Source: Burkholderiaceae bacterium | GTDB lineage: Bacteria; Pseudomonadota; Gammaproteobacteria; Burkholderiales; Burkholderiaceae_D | Reading direction: 5' to 3' | DNA length: 63,294 bases | NCBI GenBank assembly: GCA_018882935.1 | Contig: VERA01000005.1 | Span: 1-63,294, forward strand | Shown here: positions 9,823-19,110 of the stretch, one piece after another | How the letters are laid out: each line of letters begins with the position of its first letter | Position numbering within the stretch: position 1 is the first letter of the stretch | Position numbers and translations under genes: made by a program | Notes under the pieces: generated by a model | What the model was told of the DNA's origin: nothing | Databases searched by the model: none | Seen by the model: the letters and a program-made list of their open reading frames with translations, nothing else

Positions 9823-10563
9823 ATGCATCTGCCCTGGCTAGATATCGATACGCCGTTTCCCGACCCGGAAACGGCCCTTACCGAGGCCGAAGGCGCGCCC
9901 GGCTTGCTGGCGGCAGGGGGCGATTTATCTCCGTCGCGTCTGCTCGACGCCTACCGGCAGGGGATTTTTCCCTGGTACTCCGATCCGCAACCGATACTTT
10001 GGTGGAGCACTGATCCGCGCATGGTGCTGCGCACGGATGAATTTCATGTCTCGCACAGCCTGCGCAAGCGTCTGAGTTCGATTGAGCGTGCCATGGAAAG
10101 TAGCGGACCATGGCGCGTGCAGTTCGATAGTGCATTTAGCGAGGTGATCACGCAATGCGCGCAGGTGCGCGCTGACGGTGCCGGTACATGGATCACGCCC
10201 GCCATTATTGATGCCTACACTGCGCTGCATCGTCTTGGCTATGCGCACTCGGCCGAGCTCTGGCACAACGACACACTGGTGGGCGGTGCCTATGGCGTTG
10301 GTATCGGCAAAATGTTTTTTGGCGAGTCAATGTTTGCACGGGTGCGCGACGCCTCCAAAATCGCTCTGGCCTACCTGGTGCACTTTCTGAGGTCTGAGGG
10401 CGTGCAGCTGATCGACTGCCAACAAGAGACCACCCACCTGGCCGCGCTCGGCGCCAAGCCCATGCCGCGCCGGACCTTTTTAGCGCACATGCGGCCTGCG
10501 ATCGAGCAAGCGCCGATTGCGGTTTGGCGGCCGATGTCGCTACGAGATGGATTCTTGGTGTAA
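9823..10563 (+). CDS. aat: Leucyl/phenylalanyl-tRNA--protein transferase
   Basis: Adds Leu or Phe to proteins with N-terminal Arg/Lys, marking them for ClpS/ClpAP degradation (N-degron pathway). 246 residues with the family landmarks [38 protein letters not shown], and [20 protein letters not shown] near residue 155. Start ATG at 9823 (MHLPWLD); the frame is open to a TTG nine bases earlier. Ten bases upstream of bpt, the second N-degron transferase. Confidence 0.96.
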   Translation: MHLPWLDIDTPFPDPETALTEAEGAPGLLAAGGDLSPSRLLDAYRQGIFPWYSDPQPILWWSTDPRMVLRTDEFHVSHSLRKRLSSIERAMESSGPWRVQFDSAFSEVITQCAQVRADGAGTWITPAIIDAYTALHRLGYAHSAELWHNDTLVGGAYGVGIGKMFFGESMFARVRDASKIALAYLVHFLRSEGVQLIDCQQETTHLAALGAKPMPRRTFLAHMRPAIEQAPIAVWRPMSLRDGFLV

Positions 10564-10573
10564 ATTCGAGCGC

Positions 10574-11299
10574 ATGACGCATTTAAAGGATCTGCCGTTC
10601 TCGACCCTGCAGTTTTATGCAACTGCGCCCTACCCATGCAGCTACCTGGAGCATCGGCAGGCGCGCTCACAAGTCGCCACACCGTCGCATCTGATCAATG
10701 CTGATGTCTATGCCGAACTGGTGAAAAACGGCTTTCGCCGCAGTGGCATCTTCACCTACCGCCCCTACTGCGATGGTTGCCAGGCCTGCACACCTGTGCG
10801 CGTGCAGGCTGAGCACTTTATCCCCAGCCGCAGCCAACGTCGCGCATGGTCAAAGCACGGTAATCTCACCACCGCTGTATCGCGCTTGGCGTATGTGCAT
10901 GAACATTACGAGCTTTACTTGCGTTACCAATCTGTGCGCCACGCTGGCGGCGGCATGGATCAGGATAGCCGCGATCAATACGCTCAGTTTCTGTTGCAGA
11001 GCAAGGTCAACACGCGGCTCGTGGAGTTTCGTGATCCGGATGGCGTGCTCAGAATCGTCAGCATTATTGATGTACTCGATGACGGGCTGTCATCGGTCTA
11101 TACGTTCTATGATCCTGACGATCAAGCTAGCTATGGCACCTACAACGTGCTGTGGCAAATCGATCAGGCGCGTCAACTGAAAATGCCTTACGTCTACCTT
11201 GGCTACTGGATCGCTGACAGCGACAAGATGCGGTACAAGGTCAATTTCCGGCCAATCGAGGCACTGCGCCGCGGTAATTGGGAACCACTGGAAGACTAA
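10574..11299 (+). CDS. bpt: Aspartate/glutamate leucyltransferase (bacterial ATE homologue)
   Basis: Transfers Leu from Leu-tRNA to proteins with N-terminal Asp or Glu, complementing Aat. 241 residues. N-terminal ATE domain with [13 protein letters not shown] and the Cys cluster [13 protein letters not shown] (about 66-78). C-terminal ATE/GNAT-like domain with YLGYWI and the [12 protein letters not shown] segment. ATG at 10574 agrees with family N-termini and follows aat by ten bases, so the two are co-transcribed. Confidence 0.95.
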   Translation: MTHLKDLPFSTLQFYATAPYPCSYLEHRQARSQVATPSHLINADVYAELVKNGFRRSGIFTYRPYCDGCQACTPVRVQAEHFIPSRSQRRAWSKHGNLTTAVSRLAYVHEHYELYLRYQSVRHAGGGMDQDSRDQYAQFLLQSKVNTRLVEFRDPDGVLRIVSIIDVLDDGLSSVYTFYDPDDQASYGTYNVLWQIDQARQLKMPYVYLGYWIADSDKMRYKVNFRPIEALRRGNWEPLED

Positions 11300-11348
11300 T
11301 CGAGCCGCGCAGGTACAATCAGCCGATTGACCTCGCCCGGCTTTTAAC

Positions 11349-12389
11349 GTGTCTGCCTCTTCGCTCTACGCGCTCGTCCGCCCGCTGCTGTTTTCGCTTG
11401 ATCCCGAGTCAGCGCATGACCTTACGCTATCTGCGCTAAACGCTGCTGCGAGACTACGATTCACACAGGGGCTGACGAAACCACCGCCTGATCCGCGTAC
11501 CGTGATGGGCATACGTTTTCCGAATCCGGTGGGTCTTGGTGCTGGCTTGGATAAAGACGGCGCCTGCATCGATGGCCTTGCGGCGCTTGGCTTTGGCTTC
11601 ATTGAAATCGGTACGGTGACCCCACGCCCGCAGCCGGGTAATCCCAAGCCGCGTATGTTTCGGCTGCCACAAGCCCAGGCGCTTATTAATCGTATGGGCT
11701 TTAATAACGGCGGCGTTGACGCGTTCGTGCGTAATGTGCAGTCTTCACGTTTTTATCAGGATAAACAAGGTGTGCTCGGTCTAAACATAGGAAAAAACGC
11801 CGATACCCCGATAGAACAAGCGATTGATGATTATCTGATTTGTCTGGACAAGGTGTACCCGTTTGCGGACTACGTGACCGTCAATATATCCTCACCGAAC
11901 ACCAAGAACCTGCGTCAGCTGCAGCAGGCCTCCGAACTTGGCGCGCTGCTGTCAGCGCTGAAAAATTCGCAGCGCGCATTGGCAGACCGATATAGTCGAT
12001 ATGTACCGATTGCCCTGAAGATCGCGCCTGACCTTGATAGCGAGCAGATAAAATCTATTGCCGAGCTGCTGCTGCAACATCAGATAGATGCCGTAATAGC
12101 GACCAACACCACAATAACCAGAGAGGCTGTCAAAGGCTTGCTGCACGCAGATGAAGCAGGCGGTCTGTCGGGCGCACCGGTACTGCCGCTATCGAATCAC
12201 GTGATCAGCGCTTTGCGCACAGAGCTGAACGACGGCATCCCGATTATTGGCGTCGGCGGTATTCTGAGCGGTAAAGATGCGCGCGCCAAAGTGGATGCCG
12301 GCGCATCTTTAGTACAGCTTTACACCGGACTTATTTACCGCGGGCCGGCGCTGGTGCATGAGTGCGCACAAGCGCTGAGACAGCAATAG
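11349..12389 (+). CDS. pyrD: Dihydroorotate dehydrogenase (quinone), class 2
   Basis: Oxidises dihydroorotate to orotate at the inner membrane using quinone; fourth step of pyrimidine synthesis. 346 residues. The amphipathic N-terminus ([20 protein letters not shown]) is the class-2 membrane association helix pair. The TIM barrel carries [25 protein letters not shown], the catalytic Ser in [12 protein letters not shown], and the FMN-phosphate site GVGGILSG…[12 protein letters not shown] start at 11349 with no strong Shine-Dalgarno site; no upstream ATG in frame fits. Confidence 0.96.
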   Translation: MSASSLYALVRPLLFSLDPESAHDLTLSALNAAARLRFTQGLTKPPPDPRTVMGIRFPNPVGLGAGLDKDGACIDGLAALGFGFIEIGTVTPRPQPGNPKPRMFRLPQAQALINRMGFNNGGVDAFVRNVQSSRFYQDKQGVLGLNIGKNADTPIEQAIDDYLICLDKVYPFADYVTVNISSPNTKNLRQLQQASELGALLSALKNSQRALADRYSRYVPIALKIAPDLDSEQIKSIAELLLQHQIDAVIATNTTITREAVKGLLHADEAGGLSGAPVLPLSNHVISALRTELNDGIPIIGVGGILSGKDARAKVDAGASLVQLYTGLIYRGPALVHECAQALRQQ

Positions 12390-12484
12390 CGCGTCTGGTT
12401 CGGCTGCTCGCAAGGTAGCAACATCGCATACATTACACGACAGCAGATGACCATCGATCATCTAACAACACATCGGAGACCCGT

Positions 12485-13528
12485 ATGGACACAGCAAAGC
12501 TAGGCAGTAGCGATCTCGAGGTAACCAAAATCTGTCTCGGCACCATGACTTTCGGTGAGCAAAATACCGAAGCCGAGGCACATGAGCAGCTGGATTATGC
12601 GCTTGAGCGAGGCGTTAATTTCATTGATACCGCCGAGATGTACCCGGTAATGCCGCGCGCCGAAACGCAAGGCGCTACCGAGCGCTTCATTGGTAGTTGG
12701 CTGAAGCAACCGGGCCGCCGCCAAAAGGTCATCGTCGCGACCAAGATCGCCGGGCCATCGACCATGGCGAGCTGGATACGTCAAGGCCAAAACAACTTTG
12801 ACCGAAAAAATATCCGCGCAGCCGTTGACGATAGCTTGCGTCGCTTGCAAACCGACTACATTGATTTATACCAACTGCATTGGCCGAGTCGCAACGCACC
12901 GATTTTTGGTCAGCTATTTTTTGATCCGCAACGAGAACGGCCGCATATTCCGATTGAAGAAACATTAGCGGCACTAAAAGAAGTCATCGATGAGGGAAAA
13001 GTTCGATACATCGGCGTATCGAATGAGAGCGCATGGGGCGTCGCAAAATTTTGCAGCGTGTCGCAACACGATGCGCTGCCGCGCATTGTCTCGATTCAAA
13101 ATGCGTACCACCTGGCGAATCGCCAATTCGAGGGCGGCACGGATGAAGCGTGTTTCCGTGAAAATGTTGGCTTGCTTGCCTATAGCCCGCTGGCGTTTGG
13201 GCAGCTGACAGGAAAGTACATCAATGACCCCGCCGCACATGGACGTCTGACGATATTTCCGCCCAATTGGAGCCCGCGCTATACCCGTCCACGCGTGATT
13301 GAAGCAACGCGCCGTTACATGAAAATCGCTGCGGACAACGGTATGAGTGTGACCCAGCTCGCGCTGGCGTGGTGCTATAGCCGCTCTTTCGTTGCCTCCA
13401 CCATTATCGGCGCCACCACAATCGCTCAGTTAAAAGAGAATATTGACGCGTATACAGTGAAGCTATCTGATGATGTGGTGCGCGCGGTGAATGAAGTTCA
13501 TCTGGAGTTTTCCAACCCCGGGATGTGA
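12485..13528 (+). CDS. Aldo/keto reductase (Tas-like)
   Basis: NADP(H)-dependent carbonyl reductase fold. 347 residues, the length of E. coli Tas and clearly longer than simple AKRs. Features: LGTMTFGEQN, the Asp/Tyr/Lys/His tetrad carried by FIDTAEMYP, TKIAGP and LYQLHWPSR, and the cofactor loop IGATTIAQLKENI. ATG at 12485 follows CGGAGACCCGT. Physiological substrate unknown. Convergent with dgkA. Confidence 0.88.
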   Translation: MDTAKLGSSDLEVTKICLGTMTFGEQNTEAEAHEQLDYALERGVNFIDTAEMYPVMPRAETQGATERFIGSWLKQPGRRQKVIVATKIAGPSTMASWIRQGQNNFDRKNIRAAVDDSLRRLQTDYIDLYQLHWPSRNAPIFGQLFFDPQRERPHIPIEETLAALKEVIDEGKVRYIGVSNESAWGVAKFCSVSQHDALPRIVSIQNAYHLANRQFEGGTDEACFRENVGLLAYSPLAFGQLTGKYINDPAAHGRLTIFPPNWSPRYTRPRVIEATRRYMKIAADNGMSVTQLALAWCYSRSFVASTIIGATTIAQLKENIDAYTVKLSDDVVRAVNEVHLEFSNPGM

Positions 13529-13564
13529 GGCCGCATCGTCGCAGGTGTATGCACTACCGTACCT

Positions 13565-13593
13565 TACTGGACCCCGGCCTACGCCGGGGTGAC
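13565..13593. repeat. REP-like palindromic element, copy 1
   Basis: ACCCCGGC (13571-13578), loop CTAC, GCCGGGGT (13583-13590), flanked by CTGG and GACC as in the other copies. It lies between convergent genes, overlaps the 3' end of dgkA and contains its stop codon. Confidence 0.8.
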
Positions 13594-13980
13594 CAAGGGA
13601 TAAAGCACCACGCACCATGTCACTAGCGCGAGCGCAAATGAAAGCATGACTGCTGCGCTACCGAGATCTTTAGCGGTTTTGGAGAGTGAGTGCCGATCAA
13701 GCGAAACCCGGTCGACCACCGCTTCGATTGCAGAGTTCAACAACTCGACAATCAGTACTAACACGAGCGACGCGATCAAAGCCAGCTTTTCAAGGCGGCT
13801 CACCGGCAACAGCAAGGCCAACATCACGCCAGGAATCGCGATCATCAACTCCTGACGAAAAGCATGCTCATAGCGCCAGGCTGCTCGAAATCCGTCGATC
13901 GAATAAAAAAAAGCGGAGAACACACGCTTGATGCCGCTTTTGCTTTTGAATTCGCTGATCGGCTGCTCGTGCTCGGACAT
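13579..13980 (-). CDS. dgkA: Diacylglycerol kinase (prokaryotic DgkA)
   Basis: Small inner-membrane enzyme that recycles diacylglycerol to phosphatidic acid. 133 residues with an amphipathic N-terminal region, three transmembrane segments, and the signature VELLNSAIEAVVDRVS plus AKDLGSAAV. ATG at 13980, three bases after the lutB stop, so it sits at the end of the lutAB operon. Its last residues (TPA) and stop codon are encoded by a palindromic repeat. Confidence 0.93.
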   Translation of the reverse strand: MSEHEQPISEFKSKSGIKRVFSAFFYSIDGFRAAWRYEHAFRQELMIAIPGVMLALLLPVSRLEKLALIASLVLVLIVELLNSAIEAVVDRVSLDRHSLSKTAKDLGSAAVMLSFALALVTWCVVLYPLVTPA

Positions 13981-13983
13981 AAT

Positions 13984-15396
13984 TTAGCTACGCTGCCGCT
14001 CGCGGTAAATTTCACGAAAAGTTTTACCCGAAGGTGCCGGCATATCGCGCTGATCCGTCCACCCTGCCGCGCCCGGTAGTGCATGAATCAAGCGCTGCTG
14101 TCCGCCCATAAGTTTCATCACGCGTGCTGCCCACTTGGTCGCAAAACGGTACAGTGTCGGGCGCTGCGCGAAAAATGCCCAGACGCCGAACGCGACATAC
14201 TCGAACGTCGGGCGCAGACCCGTTTTGAATTGTTTTTCACGCAGCTTGCGCAGCAAATCAGGCAGAGGAATTTTCACCGGGCAAACCACATGGCATTCAC
14301 CACACAGCGTGGAGGCCTGTGGCAGATCGACCGCATTCTCGATACCCACATACGACGGAGTTAGCACGCTACCCATCGGACCGGGATACACCCAACCATA
14401 ACTATGCCCACCAATTTTTTGATACACCGGGCAGTGGTTCATACAAGCACCGCACCGAATACACCGCAACATGTCTTCAAATTCAGAGCCGATCAGTCGG
14501 CTCCGCCCCGCATCTACCAACACGAAATACATATGCTCAGGGCCGTCATGATCTTGCGCACCACGCGGCCCGGTAAGCAGGGAAAAATAATTTGAAATCG
14601 ATTGGCCGGTGGCCGAGCGCGGTAGCAACCGCATAATTGTCGCCAAATCATTCAGCGTCGGTAGCACCTTCTCGATACCCGTCACTACCACATGCACCTT
14701 CTCTGGCTTGATAGTGCACATTCCCTCATTACCTTCATTGGTTACCACCGCCACCGACCCGGATTCGGCGATCACGAAGTTACCACCTGTAATACCCATA
14801 TCCGCCGACAAAAAATGCGGACGGAGTACCTCGCGTGCCTCACGCGTCATCTGCGGGATATCCGTCAGACGCGGCTTCTGATGCACCTTCGCGAACAAAT
14901 CAGCAATTTCATCTTTGTCTTTATGAACTACCGGCGCGATGATGTGCGACGGTGCCTCGTTATCATTAATCTGCAAAATATACTCACCGAGATCAGTCTC
15001 GATGGGTACGACACCCACCGCTTCCAGCGCTCGATTGAGCTGCATTTCTTCCGACACCATCGACTTTGACTTGATGGCTTTCTTTACACCGTGCTTTTGC
15101 GCGATCTCTACCACCAATCGAGCGGCATCCTGCGCGGTCTCTGCGTACAGCACGGTAGCGCCACGTCGCGTCGCCTCGCGCTCGAACGTATCCAGCCAGA
15201 CATCAAGATTGTGAATCGCTCGCATCCGGCGCTCAACGGCCTGATCGCGCGTTGCCTCGAAATCATCCAGTTCGGTAAGCGCAGCCGAGCGCGCTGTTAC
15301 GAACTTGGTAGACAGCTTCTTCAGGTTTTGCTGCAAGCGGACATCGGCCAGCTTTTGACCTGCCCGCGCCTTGAAATGCATTGACTGAACTTGCAT
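13984..15396 (-). CDS. lutB: L-lactate utilisation iron-sulfur protein LutB
   Basis: Subunit of the LutABC L-lactate dehydrogenase complex. 470 residues: an N-terminal LUD domain (about 60-300, with ETDLGEYI, SADMGITGGNFVIAESGS), then two ferredoxin-type motifs (CIRCGACMNHCP and CGECHVVCP, about 315-375) and a C-terminal DUF3390-like region (…SGKTFREIYRERQ). ATG shares one base with the lutA stop (TAATG). The partner LutC is encoded 5 kb away (20955-21614), which is unusual. Confidence 0.92.
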   Translation of the reverse strand: MQVQSMHFKARAGQKLADVRLQQNLKKLSTKFVTARSAALTELDDFEATRDQAVERRMRAIHNLDVWLDTFEREATRRGATVLYAETAQDAARLVVEIAQKHGVKKAIKSKSMVSEEMQLNRALEAVGVVPIETDLGEYILQINDNEAPSHIIAPVVHKDKDEIADLFAKVHQKPRLTDIPQMTREAREVLRPHFLSADMGITGGNFVIAESGSVAVVTNEGNEGMCTIKPEKVHVVVTGIEKVLPTLNDLATIMRLLPRSATGQSISNYFSLLTGPRGAQDHDGPEHMYFVLVDAGRSRLIGSEFEDMLRCIRCGACMNHCPVYQKIGGHSYGWVYPGPMGSVLTPSYVGIENAVDLPQASTLCGECHVVCPVKIPLPDLLRKLREKQFKTGLRPTFEYVAFGVWAFFAQRPTLYRFATKWAARVMKLMGGQQRLIHALPGAAGWTDQRDMPAPSGKTFREIYRERQRS

Positions 15397-16133
15397 TAAC
15401 TATCTCCTGCCAGTACTTGTGCCACGTGCAGCACACGCGTCTTGTGGTCACCCGTACGGCGCAACCGACCTTCAATGTTAAGCATGCAACCAAGGTCACC
15501 GAGAACCACGGCGTCGGCGCCACTGCTCTGTATGTACTCACACTTCTCGTCCACAATAGCGGTCGAGATATCGCCGTATTTGACTGCAAATGCACCACCG
15601 AAGCCGCAGCATTGTCTGGCATGCGGCATCTCTGTCAGCGCAATACCCTCGCGCTTTGCCAGCAGCGCACGCGGCTGGCTTTCTACACCCAGCTCGCGTA
15701 ACCCGCTACACGAGTCGTGGTAAGTCACGCTGCCGCGAAACGCGGTGGGCATGGCAGCAGGCAATGCATCAAGCTTCACCACATTGACCAGGAAATCGGT
15801 CAGTTCGTAAACGCGCTGCTGAATACGCTGGTAGCGCGCAAGCGCTGCGGGCGCATCGTCGAAAATGTCAGCGTAGTGCGTGCGGATGGTACCGCCGCAT
15901 GAGCCAGACGGAATCACGATGTAGTCGAACTGCTCGAACTCATCCAGAAATTTCTCGGCCAGCGCGCGCGCGGCGGCTTTGTTGCCCGCGCTGTAGGCAG
16001 GTTGCCCGCAGCAGGTCTGCGCCTCGGGTACTGCCACTTCGCATCCTGCGGCTTCAAGCAATTTGATTGCAGATAAACCGATCTCCGGACGCATCACATC
16101 GACCAAGCAGGTGACCATTAATCCGACGCGCAT
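15396..16133 (-). CDS. lutA: L-lactate utilisation (Fe-S) protein LutA
   Basis: Cysteine-rich CCG-domain subunit of LutABC, related to GlpC/GlcF. 245 residues with two CCG motifs: QTCCGQPAYSAG (about 39-50) and ARQCCGFGGAFAVKYG (about 189-204). GSCGGTIRTHY and YHDSCSGLRELG are also present. ATG at 16133 (MRVGLMVTCLVDVM). First gene of lutA-lutB-dgkA, divergent from an iclR-type regulator that probably controls it. Confidence 0.92.
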   Translation of the reverse strand: MRVGLMVTCLVDVMRPEIGLSAIKLLEAAGCEVAVPEAQTCCGQPAYSAGNKAAARALAEKFLDEFEQFDYIVIPSGSCGGTIRTHYADIFDDAPAALARYQRIQQRVYELTDFLVNVVKLDALPAAMPTAFRGSVTYHDSCSGLRELGVESQPRALLAKREGIALTEMPHARQCCGFGGAFAVKYGDISTAIVDEKCEYIQSSGADAVVLGDLGCMLNIEGRLRRTGDHKTRVLHVAQVLAGDS

Positions 16134-16273
16134 GTTTTCCTCAGCGAGCTTGCATTTTTTGACATGGCGAATTATCCGTTGCCGCGGTCAGTCTGAGAAC
16201 AGCGTGGGGTGATGAAATAAATTCGCCGGGGTCCAAGGATTGATCGAACACCGGACTCACTTGAAATCTCGTT

Positions 16274-16284
16274 TCACATTGTGA
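16274..16284. promoter_or_regulatory. Inverted repeat in the lutA/iclR divergent region
   Basis: TCACA-T-TGTGA, a perfect 11-base palindrome 33 bases before the iclR start and 141 bases before lutA. IclR-family operators are short palindromes of this size, so this is a candidate autoregulatory operator. Function inferred from position only. Confidence 0.35.
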
Positions 16285-16316
16285 TATAAGGTAAGCCTGC
16301 TTGATGCCAACCCACC

Positions 16317-17105
16317 ATGAAATCCGATTCCACCCCGAGTAATGACAAGACCTCGATCCAAGTGATCGAGCGCATGATGATGCTGCTTGACGTGCTGGCT
16401 GAGCACACCGATCCCGTCAGCCTGAAAGACCTCTCCGGTGCCACAGGTTTGCACCCCTCGACCGCGCACCGCATCCTGAACGATATGGTCGCCAAGCGCT
16501 TTGTCGACCGTACCGAGCCGGGCAGCTACCGGCTGGGCATGCGATTGCTGGAACTGGGCAATATTGTCAAAAGCCGGCTCAACGTTCGCGAGGCAGCGCT
16601 ACCTTGGATGCAAGCGCTGCATCGCAAGACGCAGCAAACCGTCAACCTGTCGGTGCGACAGAGCGACGAGATTGTGTATATCGACCGCGCATTTTCGGAA
16701 CGCTCCGGTATGCAGGTCGTCCGAGCGATCGGTGGCCGCGCGCCGCTTCACCTGACCTCCACCGGAAAATTGTTTTTATCAGTGGATGATGCCAAGGCAG
16801 TGCGCGCCTACGCCACACGCACTGGTCTTGCCGGACACAACAAGAACTCGATAACCGATCTGGCGAAGCTGGAACGTGAGCTGTCGTTGGTGCGCGCGCG
16901 TGGCTATGCGCGTGACAATGAAGAACTGGAGCTTGGCGTGCGCTGCATGGCAGCAGGTATTCGCGATGATGCGGGTCGTCTGGTGGCGGGGCTGTCTATC
17001 TCAGCGCCGGTCGATCGGCTACGCGACGAGTGGCTGGACGATTTGATTGCAACCGCGAGCAGTATCTCCGAGGTACTGGGCTACCGTGCGGCCGAGAGTG
17101 CCTGA
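16317..17105 (+). CDS. IclR family transcriptional regulator
   Basis: DNA-binding regulator. 262 residues: N-terminal winged HTH (about 14-75, SLKDLSGATGLHPSTAHRIL) and a C-terminal effector-binding IclR domain (about 90-255, with STGKLFLS and ELELGVRCMAAGI). ATG at 16317; no clear Shine-Dalgarno. Divergent from lutAB, so lactate or a related 2-hydroxy acid is the likely signal. This is inferred from context; many Gram-negative lut loci use GntR/LldR regulators instead. Confidence 0.9.
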   Translation: MKSDSTPSNDKTSIQVIERMMMLLDVLAEHTDPVSLKDLSGATGLHPSTAHRILNDMVAKRFVDRTEPGSYRLGMRLLELGNIVKSRLNVREAALPWMQALHRKTQQTVNLSVRQSDEIVYIDRAFSERSGMQVVRAIGGRAPLHLTSTGKLFLSVDDAKAVRAYATRTGLAGHNKNSITDLAKLERELSLVRARGYARDNEELELGVRCMAAGIRDDAGRLVAGLSISAPVDRLRDEWLDDLIATASSISEVLGYRAAESA

Positions 17106-17112
17106 CCTGCCA

Positions 17113-18222
17113 TCAGCTGCGGCTTGCGCGACGCTCCGACACCATAGAGGCACCGCGTGACTCAAGCCACTTACGGATGCGACTAGCGTCTGCCAGGCGC
17201 GCCTGTTTGCTTTTGGAGTCAAGGAAGATCATCACGAACGGCCGCCCCGATACATGCACCTGCATCACCAGACAGCGGCCTGCCTCGGAGATGTAACCTG
17301 TTTTCTGCAAACCGATTTCCCAGTCGGTACTCTCGATCAGTCCGTTGGAGTTTCGATATTCCAGGGTGCGACCGCCTGGGTCAACCGCGTAGCGGCTGTC
17401 GGTGGAGTATTGCCGGATCAGCGGGTGCTGGTAAGCGGCCATCACGAGTTTAGCGAGGTCGCGCGCGCTTGATACATTAGAGCTATTCAAGCCGGTAGAG
17501 TCGCTGAACTGAGAGCTATCCATGCCCAGCTCGCGTGCCCGCGTATTCATCGCTGCCACAAAAGCACGAATGCCGCCCGGGTAATTACGCCCCAAGGCCG
17601 CAGCGGCGCGGTTTTCCGAGCTCATCAAGGCAATGTGCAACATGTTGGCGCGAGAGAGCTGTGCACCAACCCTCAAGCGCGAATGGGTGAACTTCTCGCG
17701 ATCGACGTCATCCTCGGTAACGGTGAGTAACTCGTCAAGATCCTGGCCAGCCTCAACAACAACCAGGCTCGTCATGAGCTTGGTGATCGAGGCGATAGGC
17801 AACGGTATGGCGGCGTTCTTTTCGAACAGAATTTCGTTGGTAGTTTGATCCATCACCAGCGCCACATTCGAGCTGAGCGCAAGCGGATCGGGGGTCAGGT
17901 TTAGCCCCGCAAGATCGCCGGTGGTGAGCACTGGTGGCACACCAGCCAGCGCCGATGCGAAAGCGACCTTCTGATAACCACCGCGTCGCTTGCTGCCACT
18001 TTTCGGAGCAATCCCGCTGTCGAGCGCCATTTGGCGCTTGCGATGCTCCCGCGCCTCGCGCGTCTCGCGCGCATCCCGCTTTTGCTTGGTGCCACGCACC
18101 TGCACCGATTTCTTTTTCGCTTCAGGGGTAGCAGTACGGTTCGGGGCAGAGGCCGCACCAGCCGGCAAGGCCACCGCGGTCGCCAACGTCAACAGCACTA
18201 CTTTCAGCGAAAAACCACGCAT
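17113..18222 (-). CDS. pbpG: D-alanyl-D-alanine endopeptidase (PBP7 type)
   Basis: Periplasmic low-molecular-weight penicillin-binding protein that cleaves peptidoglycan cross-links. 369 residues: signal peptide (about 1-25, ending AGAASA), a basic Lys/Arg/Glu linker (about 30-85), then the S11 peptidase domain with SITK (SxxK), SEN (SxN) and KTG motifs in order. Start set at ATG 18222 with GGGG eight bases upstream; the frame is open further to 18288. It has no C-terminal amphipathic anchor helix, as in PBP7 rather than PBP5. Confidence 0.92.
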   Translation of the reverse strand: MRGFSLKVVLLTLATAVALPAGAASAPNRTATPEAKKKSVQVRGTKQKRDARETREAREHRKRQMALDSGIAPKSGSKRRGGYQKVAFASALAGVPPVLTTGDLAGLNLTPDPLALSSNVALVMDQTTNEILFEKNAAIPLPIASITKLMTSLVVVEAGQDLDELLTVTEDDVDREKFTHSRLRVGAQLSRANMLHIALMSSENRAAAALGRNYPGGIRAFVAAMNTRARELGMDSSQFSDSTGLNSSNVSSARDLAKLVMAAYQHPLIRQYSTDSRYAVDPGGRTLEYRNSNGLIESTDWEIGLQKTGYISEAGRCLVMQVHVSGRPFVMIFLDSKSKQARLADASRIRKWLESRGASMVSERRASRS

Positions 18223-18364
18223 TTCTGACCCCATGTTGGTGCGAAAAGAGGCTTGCAGTTTAGCAAATTCATAAAAATAGGCAAGCAAATGAGAAGGTTA
18301 TAAGCGCTAATTAAACGGCTTTATTACGGTGTGTTACTCCCGATACGCATTTTTCGGGCAGCCA

Positions 18365-19060
18365 TTAACTTATGAATTTGGCAAATTCTGTAGCGGTCGC
18401 CCGCTCGGTAATGAGGGTGTTTTCGGCCTTATTGAGGTCAGCGTAGCCGAGCGCCATTCCGCATACGACCTGCTGATCATCGGGTATCGACAAAGTCTCA
18501 CTGATCAGCCGATGAAACTGCGTGAATGCCGCCTGCGGACAGGTATCAAGCCCACGCGCGCGCGCGGCGATCATGAGTGTTTGCAAAAACATGCCGTAGT
18601 CGAGCCACGAGCCCTGATCCATCACGCGATCGATGGTAAAAATCAGCCCGACAGGTGCATCAAAAAAAGCGAAGTTACGCGCGTGCTGCGCTTGCATGCC
18701 GGATTTGTTGTCGCGTGTCAGACCGAGCAGCGCGTATAAATCCCAACCGACCTTGCGTCGTCGTTCGATATACGGCGCCACCCATTGTCGTGGGTAGTAC
18801 GGATACTCTTCCGTGTGCGATGCATTCTGCGCCGGGTCGAGGTAGGCGCTCACGATTTTCTGTGAGAGAAGCTCTCGCGCTGCACCGGTCACCACATACA
18901 CCCGCCACGGCTGCGTGTTCGAGCCCGATGGCGCGCGCGCCGCAACATTCAGCAAGGCTTCGATATCTTCTTGTGCGACCGGCGTCGGAAGAAATGCGCG
19001 TATTGAGCGGCGTGATTGAATTACTTCGTCGACAGTATGTTGCGTGGGTGTTTGAATCAT
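18365..19060 (-). CDS. Nitroreductase family protein
   Basis: FMN-dependent NAD(P)H oxidoreductase fold. 231 residues with the flavin-binding SRRSIRAFLP (about 17-26), APSGSNTQPWRVYVVTG (about 43-59) and a C-terminal VVCGMALGYAD segment. I chose ATG 19060, which gives the standard family N-terminus (MIQTPTQHTVDEVI); a TTG at 19087 is possible. Substrate unknown. 50 bases downstream of the deacetylase-like gene, same strand. Confidence 0.88.
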   Translation of the reverse strand: MIQTPTQHTVDEVIQSRRSIRAFLPTPVAQEDIEALLNVAARAPSGSNTQPWRVYVVTGAARELLSQKIVSAYLDPAQNASHTEEYPYYPRQWVAPYIERRRKVGWDLYALLGLTRDNKSGMQAQHARNFAFFDAPVGLIFTIDRVMDQGSWLDYGMFLQTLMIAARARGLDTCPQAAFTQFHRLISETLSIPDDQQVVCGMALGYADLNKAENTLITERATATEFAKFIS

Positions 19061-19110
19061 CGTAGTCAACTCATCTTTCTGGTTCAATCATTAAAAACAG
19101 TGGCAGATAG

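Noticed and set aside
16225-16240. GCCGGGGTCCA resembling half of the REP element
   Set aside because: Only one arm is present and there is no complementary arm nearby; could be chance.
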